A DNA stretch of 64,000 bases, from positions 110,380 through 174,379 of the forward strand of contig NZ_QGKL01000019.1 in the NCBI RefSeq assembly GCF_003172895.1. Direction: 5' to 3'. The notes beneath the pieces are model-generated. The model was not told where the DNA came from, made no database searches, and saw nothing but the letters and a program-made list of their open reading frames with translations. Shown here in pieces: positions 44,162-53,851 of the stretch. The position numbers and the translations under genes were made by a program. The stretch is from Leucothrix arctica. Lineage in GTDB: Bacteria > Pseudomonadota > Gammaproteobacteria > Thiotrichales > Thiotrichaceae. How positions within the stretch are numbered: position 1 is the stretch's first letter; each line of letters begins with the position of its first letter.

Positions 44162-44506
44162 CTTAATACTTATTATGAATATATCTAATAATCGGTCAAT
44201 TAAGTAGAATACTAGTTGTTATTTTATAAAAAAAAGAGTACTGAAATTCAAAATTTCGATACTTTGACGCATTAAATAGTATCAACCAAGCAATAAAAAC
44301 TACTTTTAGTATGGTTTAATAAATACTCTGACGATAAAACATAATACTCTAACGCTCGACATTAGATAACCAGTCAAAAAAAATACATTATCTCCTTCTC
44401 ATCACCTATCAAGTCCCATCATTGCTCATATTATACACATCACCTTTCCTTATGATACTTTCGAATTGACAGCATTTTTTGTCATTTAGCAAATGAGGAT
44501 AATTAT
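44162..44506. other. AT-rich upstream region of the giant secreted-protein gene
   Basis: There is no coding sequence. It contains three related motifs ATACT(T/C)T(G/A)ACG (listed separately) and an A/T-rich run. AAATGAGGATAATTAT precedes the ATG at 44507. Confidence 0.55.
44259..44355 (+). promoter_or_regulatory. Three copies of ATACTYTRACG
   Basis: ATACTTTGACG at 44259-44269, ATACTCTGACG at 44323-44333 and ATACTCTAACG at 44344-44354 lie on the same strand; the last two are 21 bp apart, two helical turns. They could bind a regulator of the 2,323-residue gene. No matching regulator is identified. Confidence 0.35.
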
Positions 44507-47500
44507 ATGGGAATTAACACGGCTTTTTCTAAAAGTCTTCTTAAAAAACGACCGACTATACTTCGGCGTTTTTTACTGGGTGCTCCTGTCGCCCTTTTAT
44601 CTCTTTTAAACCCGTTACATGCAGCTACCTACAACGGTACAGAAGGGTTTGAAACCGCCATAACCGAGCCCGACTTCAAGGGCGGCGAAAAAACGTACTA
44701 TGGCTTATGGATCGATGGTGGTTCGAGTGCTTACACCAAAACGTCAGAAAAATATGCTGGCAGTTCAAGCTTCACCCTTGTGCCGCTCGACAGTGCGTCC
44801 ACCAATGCTGATGGTAACTATGTCGACAGTACGGGAGAGGTTAAGCAATACTACGGCTCTTTCTACAGCAAAACCTTAGACTTATCTAATTCAAGCAGTG
44901 CCAAACTTCGTTTTCGTTATTTATTAGTCAACTCTAGTGTCAGTGGCATCGTATTGCCAGATGGTGATTTTAACGTAGAAGCTTCAAATGATGGCGGTGA
45001 AACGTTTGAGATCTTAGAAACCTATAGGTCAGATGTTATCCATAGCACCAAAAATCAATGGCTAGCAGATGAGCAAGAACTTTGTCCGCTCACTACAGTT
45101 ATTTTCTATCGTGAGTGCATCGCGTCTTTGTCTACGCAAAGTCAGAGTTTAAGTGTTACAGACACGCGAAAATACTGGTCCGGCCTGACTCAAGTAACTA
45201 TTCCCGAAGAGTATTTAACCGCACACACTGTACTGCGTTTTAAGGGATATTATGATGATACGATTGATCCTAATATAAGGGCACATTTTGATAGTGTATC
45301 CCTTCAATACTCGGGTGAAGAACCGCAACTCAGTGATGACGCTTTCGTTCTCACTAATGACACGCTTCCATCAGGTGCAGAACTATATAACGAAGCAACT
45401 TTTGACGGTGAATTAACAGCTGGAGCAGTCACCGATTCTTCTACGCATGATTGGGGCATATGGACTGATGGTGGTCGTAATGCATACCTAACTGGCTTTT
45501 TATCGGAAGGTAATGATTATGGCTTAACCAGCAACACTAATGCCGGTGTTGCGCTAAAATCGCAATACGTTGAAGGCCAAGCAAATGAGGGTGAAGGCAC
45601 CGGTGAACATAAACCAACCTACTCGTCCATTATCACAGCCAATACCGATTTCTCTGGTGCACAAGATCTCGCCGTTGAGTTTAGCTTTGTGGGTTATGGC
45701 TTAGATATCGCACAACAAGAATACTTTCAGTTATCAATATCTACCAATTCTGGAGTTGATTTTTACCCTGTTCAGCGCTGGACGGTGGGTGAAGATTTCA
45801 TGAATCTAAACCGTTATAACGCGACTGTCGTTATTCCTGGAGATATTACCGAGTCTGGTCGTTTAACTCAAACCACGCAACTTAAGATACAGTCTCATGG
45901 GGATGAGCTTGAGGATCATACGTATATCGATAGCATCAAAGTGTATACCATTGGGACTGGCTCTGGACTAACCGCTGCTAATCAATCAATTGATTGGGAG
46001 GGTGACTCATCAGGCCTTACGGTATTAAAAGCAAACACTAGCCACACACCAGCCGACTCAAGCATTGTACCCGCTTATGACTTAGTCAACAGTGCTTTTA
46101 TCAAATCATCTATTTATTTAGACGGTGCTGGAGATTTTGAAGGAAAGTTCGGTGAGGTTACCGACGGCACATTGCCATGTATTTACGGAGCCGTTGAACA
46201 CACTGATGATAGTTACCCGGAATTCGGCCCTCATATCAAAATGGAAAGTGATAGTGATTTAGGCTCGGATGTATTTTACTTCTATCTTAACCAAGATGAC
46301 CACACTCCACTAACGTCATCTGGACGTGCATACCCCTCTCCTGACACCGACCGTTGCCGTACTGACGCCGAGCCAGGTGAAGATTCCTACCGAACAGATC
46401 GTCAGCGCATGGAAATTAAAGCGTTCTCAGAATCTTACGATCACCAATTAGGTGTTGAGGGCGAAACACATTATATGGCGTGGCGTATGAAGCTACCTAC
46501 AGGTTTCGGCGCTTCTGACAAGTTTACTCACTTGCACCAATTGAAACCAGTGGGTGGTGACAATGCCAGCATGCCGACGATCACTCTAACACCCGTTGCG
46601 GGAAAAGAAGGTGAAGATGCCGGAGAGGTTTCAACGCCTGCGAAGTTAAATCTACGCTATTCTCCATCAGCAGCGTCACAAGTAACTTTAGCAAGTATTG
46701 ATTTAGCAGATATAGAGGGAAAGTGGGTCCATATACTTGAAAAAGTAACCTATGGCGTGACTAATGAAGGACGCTATGAACTCCTTATAATGGATAATAG
46801 TAACCTTGAAGGTGAACCTATCATGAGTTTTGCCTCAGACAGCTTACCTACCTGGAAAGGTGGAGATTATGTACGCCCTAAGTGGGGAATGTACCGCAGT
46901 ATTGCTCAAGGCGATAAAGTTAAAGATGAAAAGGTTGGTTTTGCAGACATTGTCATGCTGGAACTGACGTCAGGCGATGCAGAATTTGGTAGTTTAATCG
47001 ATTTTGCATACTACGCAAATAGCCTATCTGATGGAAACTCTGTTAGCGCAACACCAGCAGGAGCAACATCTTTCTTCAACGGTACCACAGGTGCTGATAC
47101 CATTACAGTTCAGCAAAGTCCAACTGGCGTGGTCAGTATCACTGTCAATGGCGAGACAACAGAGTTAACCGGTACTCAAACACGCCGCTTAGAAATCGAT
47201 GCTGGCTCTGGTGATGACAGCATTATTATTGATCCAGATGTTGAGTATGGCACTCTCTACCTTAAAGGTGGAGCTGGCTCAGATATTATTGTCGGTGGTC
47301 AATATGATGATAATATCGAAGGAGGTAGTGGCAAGGATTTCATCATTGGTAGTACGGGCGATGACACTATTTACGCTGGTGGCGGTAATGACCGAATTGC
47401 TCCGGGCTATGGCTACGACGTTGTCCACGGCCAAGGTGGTGTTAATGACCAGCTATTATCAGATGTCCACGACGCCACTGCTACTAATGTAGAAAAATTA

Positions 47501-50500
47501 CTCGATAACCATGTGTCATTGGATGATACAGCTGAAACCTTATATTTGAAATCGGTACTGGACCATGTATCAAAGTTCAAGGCTTCAGAAGAAACCATTG
47601 AAATTGATCCTGTGGGGACCTCTCCACATGTGACAAGGTTTCATGATACACGTGACGCCTTTGGTCTAGCAACGGATCCTGAAGTGGAGTCAAGTTTTTT
47701 AATACCCACTCAAAACAAAATCTTAGCTGAAACGCATATTCTTGAATATGAAAGGAGTACCGATGATGCATCAAAACAAGATGCTTTAGATGAGATTAAC
47801 AGCTTACTAGCGAATGATCCTGATACCTATGGTAAGTACATTTTATGGCGATTAAGGGCTGATAACGACTCAACCACAATCGCAACCATCAATTATGTTT
47901 ATGATACATTTATCACTGACTACTTGTCTGGTAACACCGATGCGACAAGCTTTGAATATCAAGGCGAGCATACATTTGTATTCAATAATGGAACGACCTT
48001 CGAACCAACGATGGATGAGATTGAATATACGTCTGCTGAGGTTATTGATTGGGGTGAGCCACTAGGTACAGGTGAAGGACGCTATGCAGACCTAGTCAGA
48101 AATTGGGAAAAGGCAGAGGGTGAAGTTGGCTTTTTCATGGTCGTAGAGTATGACGGTAAAGGGGCTTTCCAAGCATCACATAACACTGGTGTTTTCAGTA
48201 AAAAGTTGTTGGCTAATGGAAATCAAGAGTCCGCAAAAATTACTTATCTTCGTAAAACAAGCTCTATAAGTGACAAAAGTGATCTACTGGATATCCGCTT
48301 TGAGCGTGCAGATGCACCTTATTGTTATTACACTGACCCGGTAACAGGCGAATGCTTTAAGTACATTAACAAAACATGGTACTTGAGTGAAGCTGAACAG
48401 ATAGCAGAAACTACAGGCCTCCTAAAGTATCAACTCGATATGAGTATCACTGATATTGATGGTGAAGATACAACTACTACCGCTACAATTACCTTAGTAA
48501 AAACGGGCTATGAGCCTGACTTTAGTCTTTGGCAAGATGCAGACAGCTCCGGTGATATTAAAGCGTTTAATTATGAGTACGCGTTTGAACAAATACATGG
48601 TAGCAACGGGTTTACAGTCAGCCCAGCCAAATACCTAGAGTATGCGGCAACAGCGAACCAAAGCTTTTACTCAAGAGCAAAGGATGTCCTAGACAATCCA
48701 GATAGTAGTAGTAACGCTTCTTTTACAGCCTATGAAAAAGAGTTGTGGTCTAACCTATCGTATATTGTGCAAACTTATTCGGTAGACGAAAACTACCTCG
48801 ACAACTACACTTACACTGACTCTAGTACAGGCGAAGTGTATGTGGGATTCCAAGACACTTATGAGTATTTAATTAGCACTGACTTTATTCAGGGACGATT
48901 GGATTCACATCAGTTTCACGCTCGTGGAGAAGTGTTTAATGAATATGTACCAACAAGTATTGCCGATAATATCGATTCATTCTTAACAGAGGACCGTAGC
49001 TTAGAATTTCTTGATATTGCAACACCCTCTATGCGTCAGGCGTATTTTGACCCATTGCAAGCAATACAGTTGACATTTGATGAAACTATTGCTGAAAGCA
49101 CCAGTGACATTCTAGTCAGACGTCAATTAAATCTCGATGATGATGATAAGGTAACTGAACGCCGTGGCAATGCGCTTGATTTAGGTGATGGTTTTGGTGA
49201 AGGTGTTGATGTAACAGTTGCTCTCTTCCGTCTTGGCGGAGGCATCTTATCTACCTCTCAAAAAATAAGCCTATACCGTTATGACACTCTAAACTATGCT
49301 GAATGGAAAGAGTTTGCCGACATCATGAAGGAGGTATCTACTAAGGATAACAATGCTAGTGCTATCACTTTACTGGAAACCCTCACCGAGAATATGGGAG
49401 CGACCAAACGTAGTACGTTTTATGAAGTAGGCCATCTGATTATCAATGAAGGCTTTCTCGACGTAGCGGATGCTTTTGCGACCATTGTTTCCCTCATGCA
49501 TCGTATAGATGCAATTCAAGATGGTGATGGCAGTGAGTTTGACCTCGGAACACGCTGGGCGATGGCCGCAGACATTCTGCATATCATCAAGGGCCCCGTT
49601 CAATTGGTCAACTTGGCCAGTAGCTTAACAGCTAAACGCCGTGCGACTTTAGGCAATATTATTGAGTCCATGAATGCAGAGAACACGAGTTATGTAAGAA
49701 TCGCATCACAGCTTCAAGGTTATGCAGGTGCTTATACATCTCGTCAGGACCTAATTGACGCACTTAGACTTCAGTTAGAAGACTCAGATGCTGAGTTAAC
49801 TAAGCTGAAAGATCGCGTAGTCCTTAATGCTCAGAACTTGGATGAAGCTAAAGGATTGCTTGCTACTGAAGAAGAAGCAATAGTGGTTGAGTTCCTTGAA
49901 AACTTGGTGCCATATGAACTTGCTGGCCCCTATGTGGACTCCGTTATAATTGATTGGGACGACGCTTTAATCGAGCGCCTAAGAAACATTAGGGCGATGT
50001 CTGAAGGAGACATAACTCACCTAGGAGCAGAAGGCGAAGCACTACAGAAATCCTATGCTACAATGCTTGAGTCAGTAGAAGGCTCAAGATCAAATTTGCA
50101 AGCTAATGTCAGCGTTTCAAGAATAGAAATGGAAACAATTGCTGAATTGGAGGCAGCGCTAGAAGCAGAAACGATAACCAACCTTATTGGTACTCGTGAT
50201 GCTAAACTCGCAGCAAGGATTACCAAGCTATGGAAGGATGATATGGTAGCAAACTCCGAAGGTAACTTGGTTAGTTACTCCACGTTGAAAAGTGGTGGTG
50301 TACTGATGAAAACTCTTGGTTTGCTAGGTGCTGTAGGTGATGGTATTTATTCTGTTAGCACTGCCCTTGCTGCACAAGAAGCTTGTAATCAAGGTCAGGA
50401 CAATATCTGTATAGCCTTAGCGGTTAAAAGCGCTGGCTTAGGTACCGCATCTGCCTTAGGTCTGTATGACTTTTCTGCCTTTGTATTTGGCTGGTCAAGC

Positions 50501-51478
50501 ATACCTGCTTCACTTTCTGGACCTCTGTCATTTACACTGGTTGCAGTAGTTATGGGTGTTCAGATTTATGAAATAGTTGAAGAATCAGACCCAGATAATG
50601 TTACTTGTCCAGCAGAAGGTGCGACGAACGATAGTGGTACTTGCAATGGTGAAACTCGTAACCTATCTAGTAGCGACACGAACTTAGCTCTGACTGGTAC
50701 AGCGGACCAATCTACAACAGCTTCTGGTGGAGAGCCTGAACGTGCTATTGATGGAAACACTAGTGGTGTTTATTCGAAGAGGTCTGTTACTCATACCAGT
50801 AATAGTAGTAACTCTTGGTGGGAAGTGACACTTGAAGGCACTAGTCAGATTAATCAAATCGTCATTTTCAACCGAACAAATTGCTGCCCATCTCGTTTGA
50901 GTAACTTTACTGTGTCGGTACTAGATGAAGGTGATAATGAGATTTGGTCTAATACTTATGCGGACTACCCAGACCCATCATTAACGATTGATCTTTCAGC
51001 GGTAGGGAGAAAGGTACGCGTATCACTAAGTGGTACTTTGTCTCTTGCAGAAGTTCAGGTGTTTGGAGAAGCCGCAGAAGAGAGCAATTTAGCGCTATCA
51101 GGTACAGCCGACCAATCTACAACAGCTTCTGGTGGAGAGCCTGAACGTGCTATTGATGGAAACACTAGTGGTGTTTATTCGAGGAGGTCTGTTACTCATA
51201 CCAGTAACAGTAGTAACTCTTGGTGGGAAGTCACACTTGAAGGCACTAGTCAGATTAATCAAATCGTCATTTTCAATCGAACAAATTGCTGCCCATCTCG
51301 TTTGAGTAACTTTACTGTGTCGGTACTAGATGAAGATGATAATGAGGTTTGGTCTAATACTTATGCGGACTACCCAGACCCATCATTAACGATTGATCTT
51401 TTAGAGGTAGGTAGAAAGGTACGAATATCACTAAGTGGTACTTTGTCTCTTGCAGAAGTTCAGGTATTTGGATATTAA
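44507..51478 (+). CDS. Giant secreted multidomain protein: lyase-like, RTX, F-type lectin domains
   Basis: A 2,323-residue protein with a long signal peptide (LLGAPVALLSLLNPLHA). Two similar beta modules follow (YGLWIDGGSSAY about 65; WGIWTDGGRNAYL about 320). Next is a domain resembling the PF14099/heparin-lyase-I jelly roll (about 510-830: TDRQRMEIKAFSES, FTHLHQLKPVGG, KWVHILEKVTYG, RPKWGMYRS). Calcium-binding RTX-type repeats lie at about 900-980 (GGAGSDIIVGG, GSTGDDTIYAGGGNDRI). Residues 1000-1940 are mainly helical and unrecognised. A hydrophobic Gly/Ala-rich stretch (about 1940-2025) could insert in membranes. The end has two near-identical F-type-lectin-like domains (NLALTGTADQST, WWEVTLEG, FNRTNCCPSRLS). 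A polysaccharide-degrading enzyme or a lectin-targeted toxin are both possible. No secretion genes are adjacent. Confidence 0.8.
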   Translation: MGINTAFSKSLLKKRPTILRRFLLGAPVALLSLLNPLHAATYNGTEGFETAITEPDFKGGEKTYYGLWIDGGSSAYTKTSEKYAGSSSFTLVPLDSASTNADGNYVDSTGEVKQYYGSFYSKTLDLSNSSSAKLRFRYLLVNSSVSGIVLPDGDFNVEASNDGGETFEILETYRSDVIHSTKNQWLADEQELCPLTTVIFYRECIASLSTQSQSLSVTDTRKYWSGLTQVTIPEEYLTAHTVLRFKGYYDDTIDPNIRAHFDSVSLQYSGEEPQLSDDAFVLTNDTLPSGAELYNEATFDGELTAGAVTDSSTHDWGIWTDGGRNAYLTGFLSEGNDYGLTSNTNAGVALKSQYVEGQANEGEGTGEHKPTYSSIITANTDFSGAQDLAVEFSFVGYGLDIAQQEYFQLSISTNSGVDFYPVQRWTVGEDFMNLNRYNATVVIPGDITESGRLTQTTQLKIQSHGDELEDHTYIDSIKVYTIGTGSGLTAANQSIDWEGDSSGLTVLKANTSHTPADSSIVPAYDLVNSAFIKSSIYLDGAGDFEGKFGEVTDGTLPCIYGAVEHTDDSYPEFGPHIKMESDSDLGSDVFYFYLNQDDHTPLTSSGRAYPSPDTDRCRTDAEPGEDSYRTDRQRMEIKAFSESYDHQLGVEGETHYMAWRMKLPTGFGASDKFTHLHQLKPVGGDNASMPTITLTPVAGKEGEDAGEVSTPAKLNLRYSPSAASQVTLASIDLADIEGKWVHILEKVTYGVTNEGRYELLIMDNSNLEGEPIMSFASDSLPTWKGGDYVRPKWGMYRSIAQGDKVKDEKVGFADIVMLELTSGDAEFGSLIDFAYYANSLSDGNSVSATPAGATSFFNGTTGADTITVQQSPTGVVSITVNGETTELTGTQTRRLEIDAGSGDDSIIIDPDVEYGTLYLKGGAGSDIIVGGQYDDNIEGGSGKDFIIGSTGDDTIYAGGGNDRIAPGYGYDVVHGQGGVNDQLLSDVHDATATNVEKLLDNHVSLDDTAETLYLKSVLDHVSKFKASEETIEIDPVGTSPHVTRFHDTRDAFGLATDPEVESSFLIPTQNKILAETHILEYERSTDDASKQDALDEINSLLANDPDTYGKYILWRLRADNDSTTIATINYVYDTFITDYLSGNTDATSFEYQGEHTFVFNNGTTFEPTMDEIEYTSAEVIDWGEPLGTGEGRYADLVRNWEKAEGEVGFFMVVEYDGKGAFQASHNTGVFSKKLLANGNQESAKITYLRKTSSISDKSDLLDIRFERADAPYCYYTDPVTGECFKYINKTWYLSEAEQIAETTGLLKYQLDMSITDIDGEDTTTTATITLVKTGYEPDFSLWQDADSSGDIKAFNYEYAFEQIHGSNGFTVSPAKYLEYAATANQSFYSRAKDVLDNPDSSSNASFTAYEKELWSNLSYIVQTYSVDENYLDNYTYTDSSTGEVYVGFQDTYEYLISTDFIQGRLDSHQFHARGEVFNEYVPTSIADNIDSFLTEDRSLEFLDIATPSMRQAYFDPLQAIQLTFDETIAESTSDILVRRQLNLDDDDKVTERRGNALDLGDGFGEGVDVTVALFRLGGGILSTSQKISLYRYDTLNYAEWKEFADIMKEVSTKDNNASAITLLETLTENMGATKRSTFYEVGHLIINEGFLDVADAFATIVSLMHRIDAIQDGDGSEFDLGTRWAMAADILHIIKGPVQLVNLASSLTAKRRATLGNIIESMNAENTSYVRIASQLQGYAGAYTSRQDLIDALRLQLEDSDAELTKLKDRVVLNAQNLDEAKGLLATEEEAIVVEFLENLVPYELAGPYVDSVIIDWDDALIERLRNIRAMSEGDITHLGAEGEALQKSYATMLESVEGSRSNLQANVSVSRIEMETIAELEAALEAETITNLIGTRDAKLAARITKLWKDDMVANSEGNLVSYSTLKSGGVLMKTLGLLGAVGDGIYSVSTALAAQEACNQGQDNICIALAVKSAGLGTASALGLYDFSAFVFGWSSIPASLSGPLSFTLVAVVMGVQIYEIVEESDPDNVTCPAEGATNDSGTCNGETRNLSSSDTNLALTGTADQSTTASGGEPERAIDGNTSGVYSKRSVTHTSNSSNSWWEVTLEGTSQINQIVIFNRTNCCPSRLSNFTVSVLDEGDNEIWSNTYADYPDPSLTIDLSAVGRKVRVSLSGTLSLAEVQVFGEAAEESNLALSGTADQSTTASGGEPERAIDGNTSGVYSRRSVTHTSNSSNSWWEVTLEGTSQINQIVIFNRTNCCPSRLSNFTVSVLDEDDNEVWSNTYADYPDPSLTIDLLEVGRKVRISLSGTLSLAEVQVFGY
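50681..51478 (+). repeat. 405-bp tandem duplication encoding two lectin-like domains
   Basis: The segments 50681-51085 and 51086-51478 are nearly identical at DNA level, with few, partly synonymous changes (for example TCGAAGAGG versus TCGAGGAGG, GAAGGTGAT versus GAAGATGAT). This implies a recent duplication or ongoing conversion. Each copy encodes one complete domain, residues about 2059-2193 and 2194-2323. Confidence 0.92.
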
Positions 51479-51521
51479 GCCAAAATGATTCAATAATGTT
51501 TTTATAATTGAGTCAATACCT

Positions 51522-51559
51522 AGCCAAGGGCCTGTTTATACAAGCCCTTGGCTTTTTTT
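51522..51559 (+). terminator. Terminator of the giant gene
   Basis: AGCCAAGGGC at 51522-51531 pairs perfectly with GCCCTTGGCT at 51544-51553, followed by seven T. It lies 44 bp after the stop codon. Confidence 0.92.
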
Positions 51560-51582
51560 ATTCAAGAACACGCACAGAAGTT

Positions 51583-51668
51583 TGAACTCCGAAGGCCGTA
51601 ACCCATACCTAGCCAATACACCTTCGTGCAAACGGCTGCAAATATGGAATATGCACCATGACGAAAAA
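51583..51668 (-). pseudogene. Scar of a Fic-gene copy with internal deletion
   Basis: Bases 51583-51634 match the 3' end of the Fic gene (42413-42465; ACTCCGAAGG, CGTAACCCATAC, AATACACCTTC). From the shared octamer TGCAAACG the match jumps to 42853-42893 (GGCTGCAA-TATGGAATATGC, ACCATGACGAAAAA). A 395-bp deletion between two TGCAAACG copies explains this. The scar sits directly between the giant gene and lysR. It encodes nothing. Confidence 0.85.
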
Positions 51669-51674
51669 GCATAA

Positions 51675-52589
51675 CTAGCTACCCTCTTCCAAGACCTTAA
51701 AATAGTCCCAAATAATATCCACTTCCTTAAGCCTTGAAGTCAGCTTTCGATACAACATCACCTTCAATTTTATAGACGGTAGCGCCTCGCTAGCACGCAC
51801 TAACTGACCTCGCTCTAGCTCCGATCCAATCGCTGACTCAGGTAGCCACGCTAAGCCATTCCCTGCAACAACCAACGCTTTTAAGCCTTCAACAAAGGAG
51901 TTCTCGCACTGTGTGCGGAATGTCGTAACTTGCTTCACTGATGAGAAGTACTCACGTTGCAACAAGCGCCCAAAGAATGACTCACCGGTGTAATTCAGTA
52001 GCTTTACAGGCTTGTCAATACCAGGCCCAAACAAGGGCTCACCCGCTGCATTAGGGGCTGAGACCGGCACTAGCTGATCAGTCCCTACCTGTAGGCTCAT
52101 AATATTATCTCGCTCCAGCTGAGGGAAGATATCGGGCGAGTGATAACACAGCAAGAAGTCCCCCTGCTCAGACATTAGCGTATTAAGGCAGTCATGCAGA
52201 TTATTGGCTTCAATACGGATACAAATATTGCTTAACGACGACTGTAACGGCTCAATTTTTTGAGGTAAAAACGATACTGTCAACGAATGTTGCGCGACGA
52301 AGGTTAGCCGCTCGGTACTAGTCACCATATCCCGCATTCGCGCACGGGTACTGTAAAACTGTTCCACCCAATCATAGGACTTAGCGGTAAACTCTTCACC
52401 TGCTGGGGTCAGTGTTGTAGGGTACTTCTGTCTGTCGACCAGATCAAAGCCTAACCAGCTCTCTAAGGCTCGAATACGACGACCAAATGCGGGCTGCGTG
52501 ACCATACGTGCTTCAGCCGCTTTAGAGAAACTTCCAAACTCTACCAATGCAATAAAGTCTTCTAGCCATTTAAGTTCCAACTCAACCAC
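51675..52589 (-). CDS. LysR-family transcriptional regulator of the sulfonate operon
   Basis: A 304-residue regulator. The N-terminal winged HTH reads LKWLEDFIALVEFGSFSKAA, then EARMVTQPAFGRRIRALESW and LTPAGEEF. The effector domain (about 90-295) has the usual two lobes with QVGTDQLVPVSAPNAAGEPL and VVAGNGLAWLPESAI. It is divergent from cuyA with 186 bp between, a standard LysR arrangement, and a TTGCA-N11-TGCAA dyad lies in the gap close to its own start. So it most likely controls both itself and the cuyA operon, with a sulfonate or amino acid as coinducer (inference). Confidence 0.92.
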   Translation of the reverse strand: MVELELKWLEDFIALVEFGSFSKAAEARMVTQPAFGRRIRALESWLGFDLVDRQKYPTTLTPAGEEFTAKSYDWVEQFYSTRARMRDMVTSTERLTFVAQHSLTVSFLPQKIEPLQSSLSNICIRIEANNLHDCLNTLMSEQGDFLLCYHSPDIFPQLERDNIMSLQVGTDQLVPVSAPNAAGEPLFGPGIDKPVKLLNYTGESFFGRLLQREYFSSVKQVTTFRTQCENSFVEGLKALVVAGNGLAWLPESAIGSELERGQLVRASEALPSIKLKVMLYRKLTSRLKEVDIIWDYFKVLEEGS

Positions 52590-52606
52590 CTTTTTCTGTT
52601 AATTTT

Positions 52607-52627
52607 TTGCAGAAAAACCCCCTGCAA
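52607..52627. promoter_or_regulatory. LysR-box-like dyad TTGCA-N11-TGCAA
   Basis: A perfect dyad, TTGCA at 52607-52611 and TGCAA at 52623-52627, contains the T-N11-A core of LysR sites. It lies 18 bp upstream of the lysR start codon and 149 bp upstream of cuyA. Confidence 0.6.
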
Positions 52628-52775
52628 GCCACAGTATAACTAAGGTATGCCGAAAAGTACTAGGCCCTGATAAAAATAGCATTGGTACCAATCAACGACG
52701 ACTCCTATTATCGATGAACAAGCTATTACAGCGTGAAGAACATAACCCTACAGTATCGTTATAGGAACAATTACT

Positions 52776-53786
52776 ATGCATTTATCTCGTTTCCCCCGTT
52801 TAAACTTTGCACACCTTGCAACTCCTCTTGAGCCTATGACTAGTCTCAGCAAACACCTTGGTGGTCCTAACCTTTGGGTTAAGCGTGATGACTGTACTGG
52901 TCTTGCTGGTGGTGGTAACAAAACTCGTAAACTAGAATTTTTGATGGGTGATGCTATTGAGAAAGGTGCTGATACCATCATTACTCAAGGTGCAACTCAG
53001 TCTAACCACGCTCGCCAAACAGCGGCTATCGCTACTAAAATGGGCATGCAGTGCCACATTTTGCTAGAAGATCGTACGGGCAGTAAAGATGTAGATTATA
53101 ACTATAACGGTAACGTGCTGTTAGATCAGTTATACGGTGCAACACTGGCTAAGCTAGCTGCTAATACTGACATGAACAAAGCAATGGAAGACCTTGCTGA
53201 AACGTTACGTGCAGAAGGCAAGAAGCCTTACATCATCCCTGGTGGTGGTTCTAACCCAATCGGCGCATTGGGTTATGTTAATGCTGCAATTGAAACACTA
53301 ACTCAAGCAAATGACATGGGCCTAAAGATTGACCGTGTTGTTCACGCGACTGGTAGTGCGGGTACTCAAGCTGGTTTGGTAACAGGCTTTGTAGCGACTA
53401 ACAGCCTTATTCCTGTACTAGGTATTGGCGTACGTGCACCACAAGAGCTTCAAGAAGGTAACGTGTTCCGTTTGGCTGAAAAGACAGCAGAACACCTAGG
53501 TATCCCGGGTACAGTAAAGCGTGAAGATGTTGTTGCAAACTGTGACTACGTTGGTGAAGGCTACGGTATTCCAACAGCTGGTGGTATTGAAGCGATTGAG
53601 TTATTCGCTCGCCATGAGTCTCTACTACTAGACCCTGTTTACTCTGCAAAAGGTGCAGCAGGTCTTATCGATCTAATCCGCAAAGGTACATTTGAGAAAG
53701 ACGAAAACATTGTCTTCTTACACACGGGTGGTAGCCAAGCACTATTCGGATACCGTGAAGCCTTTAACTACCCAAAATACGACTAA
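52776..53786 (+). CDS. cuyA: L-cysteate sulfo-lyase / D-cysteine desulfhydrase
   Basis: A 336-residue PLP enzyme of fold type II (ACC deaminase/D-cysteine desulfhydrase family). The N terminus [11 protein letters not shown] and [20 protein letters not shown] (PLP-Lys49), [50 protein letters not shown] and [15 protein letters not shown] match CuyA of roseobacters closely. CuyA converts L-cysteate to pyruvate, ammonium and sulfite, and also acts on D-cysteine. It is the first gene of a likely five-gene operon, divergent from lysR. ATAGGAAC precedes the ATG. Whether the natural substrate is cysteate or D-cysteine cannot be decided from sequence alone; the neighbours favour cysteate. Confidence 0.88.
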   Translation: MHLSRFPRLNFAHLATPLEPMTSLSKHLGGPNLWVKRDDCTGLAGGGNKTRKLEFLMGDAIEKGADTIITQGATQSNHARQTAAIATKMGMQCHILLEDRTGSKDVDYNYNGNVLLDQLYGATLAKLAANTDMNKAMEDLAETLRAEGKKPYIIPGGGSNPIGALGYVNAAIETLTQANDMGLKIDRVVHATGSAGTQAGLVTGFVATNSLIPVLGIGVRAPQELQEGNVFRLAEKTAEHLGIPGTVKREDVVANCDYVGEGYGIPTAGGIEAIELFARHESLLLDPVYSAKGAAGLIDLIRKGTFEKDENIVFLHTGGSQALFGYREAFNYPKYD

Positions 53787-53800
53787 TTAATGCGTGATTT

Positions 53801-53834
53801 TGAAATCGCGGTGCTAAATAGCATCGCGATTTCA
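53801..53834 (+). promoter_or_regulatory. Strong hairpin between cuyA and hpsN-like gene
   Basis: TGAAATCGCGGTGCT at 53801-53815 pairs with AGCATCGCGATTTCA at 53820-53834 (15 pairs, one G-T) with the 4-nt loop AAAT. There is no T run. It ends five bases before the AAGGAGG of the next gene, so it may set the relative expression or stability of the two messages. Confidence 0.7.
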
Positions 53835-53851
53835 ACTATAAGGAGGATGCA

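Noticed and set aside
44507..51478. Type I secretion RTX toxin operon
   Set aside because: Only a short set of RTX-type repeats is present, they are internal rather than C-terminal, the protein has an N-terminal signal peptide, and no ABC/HlyD/TolC genes are adjacent.
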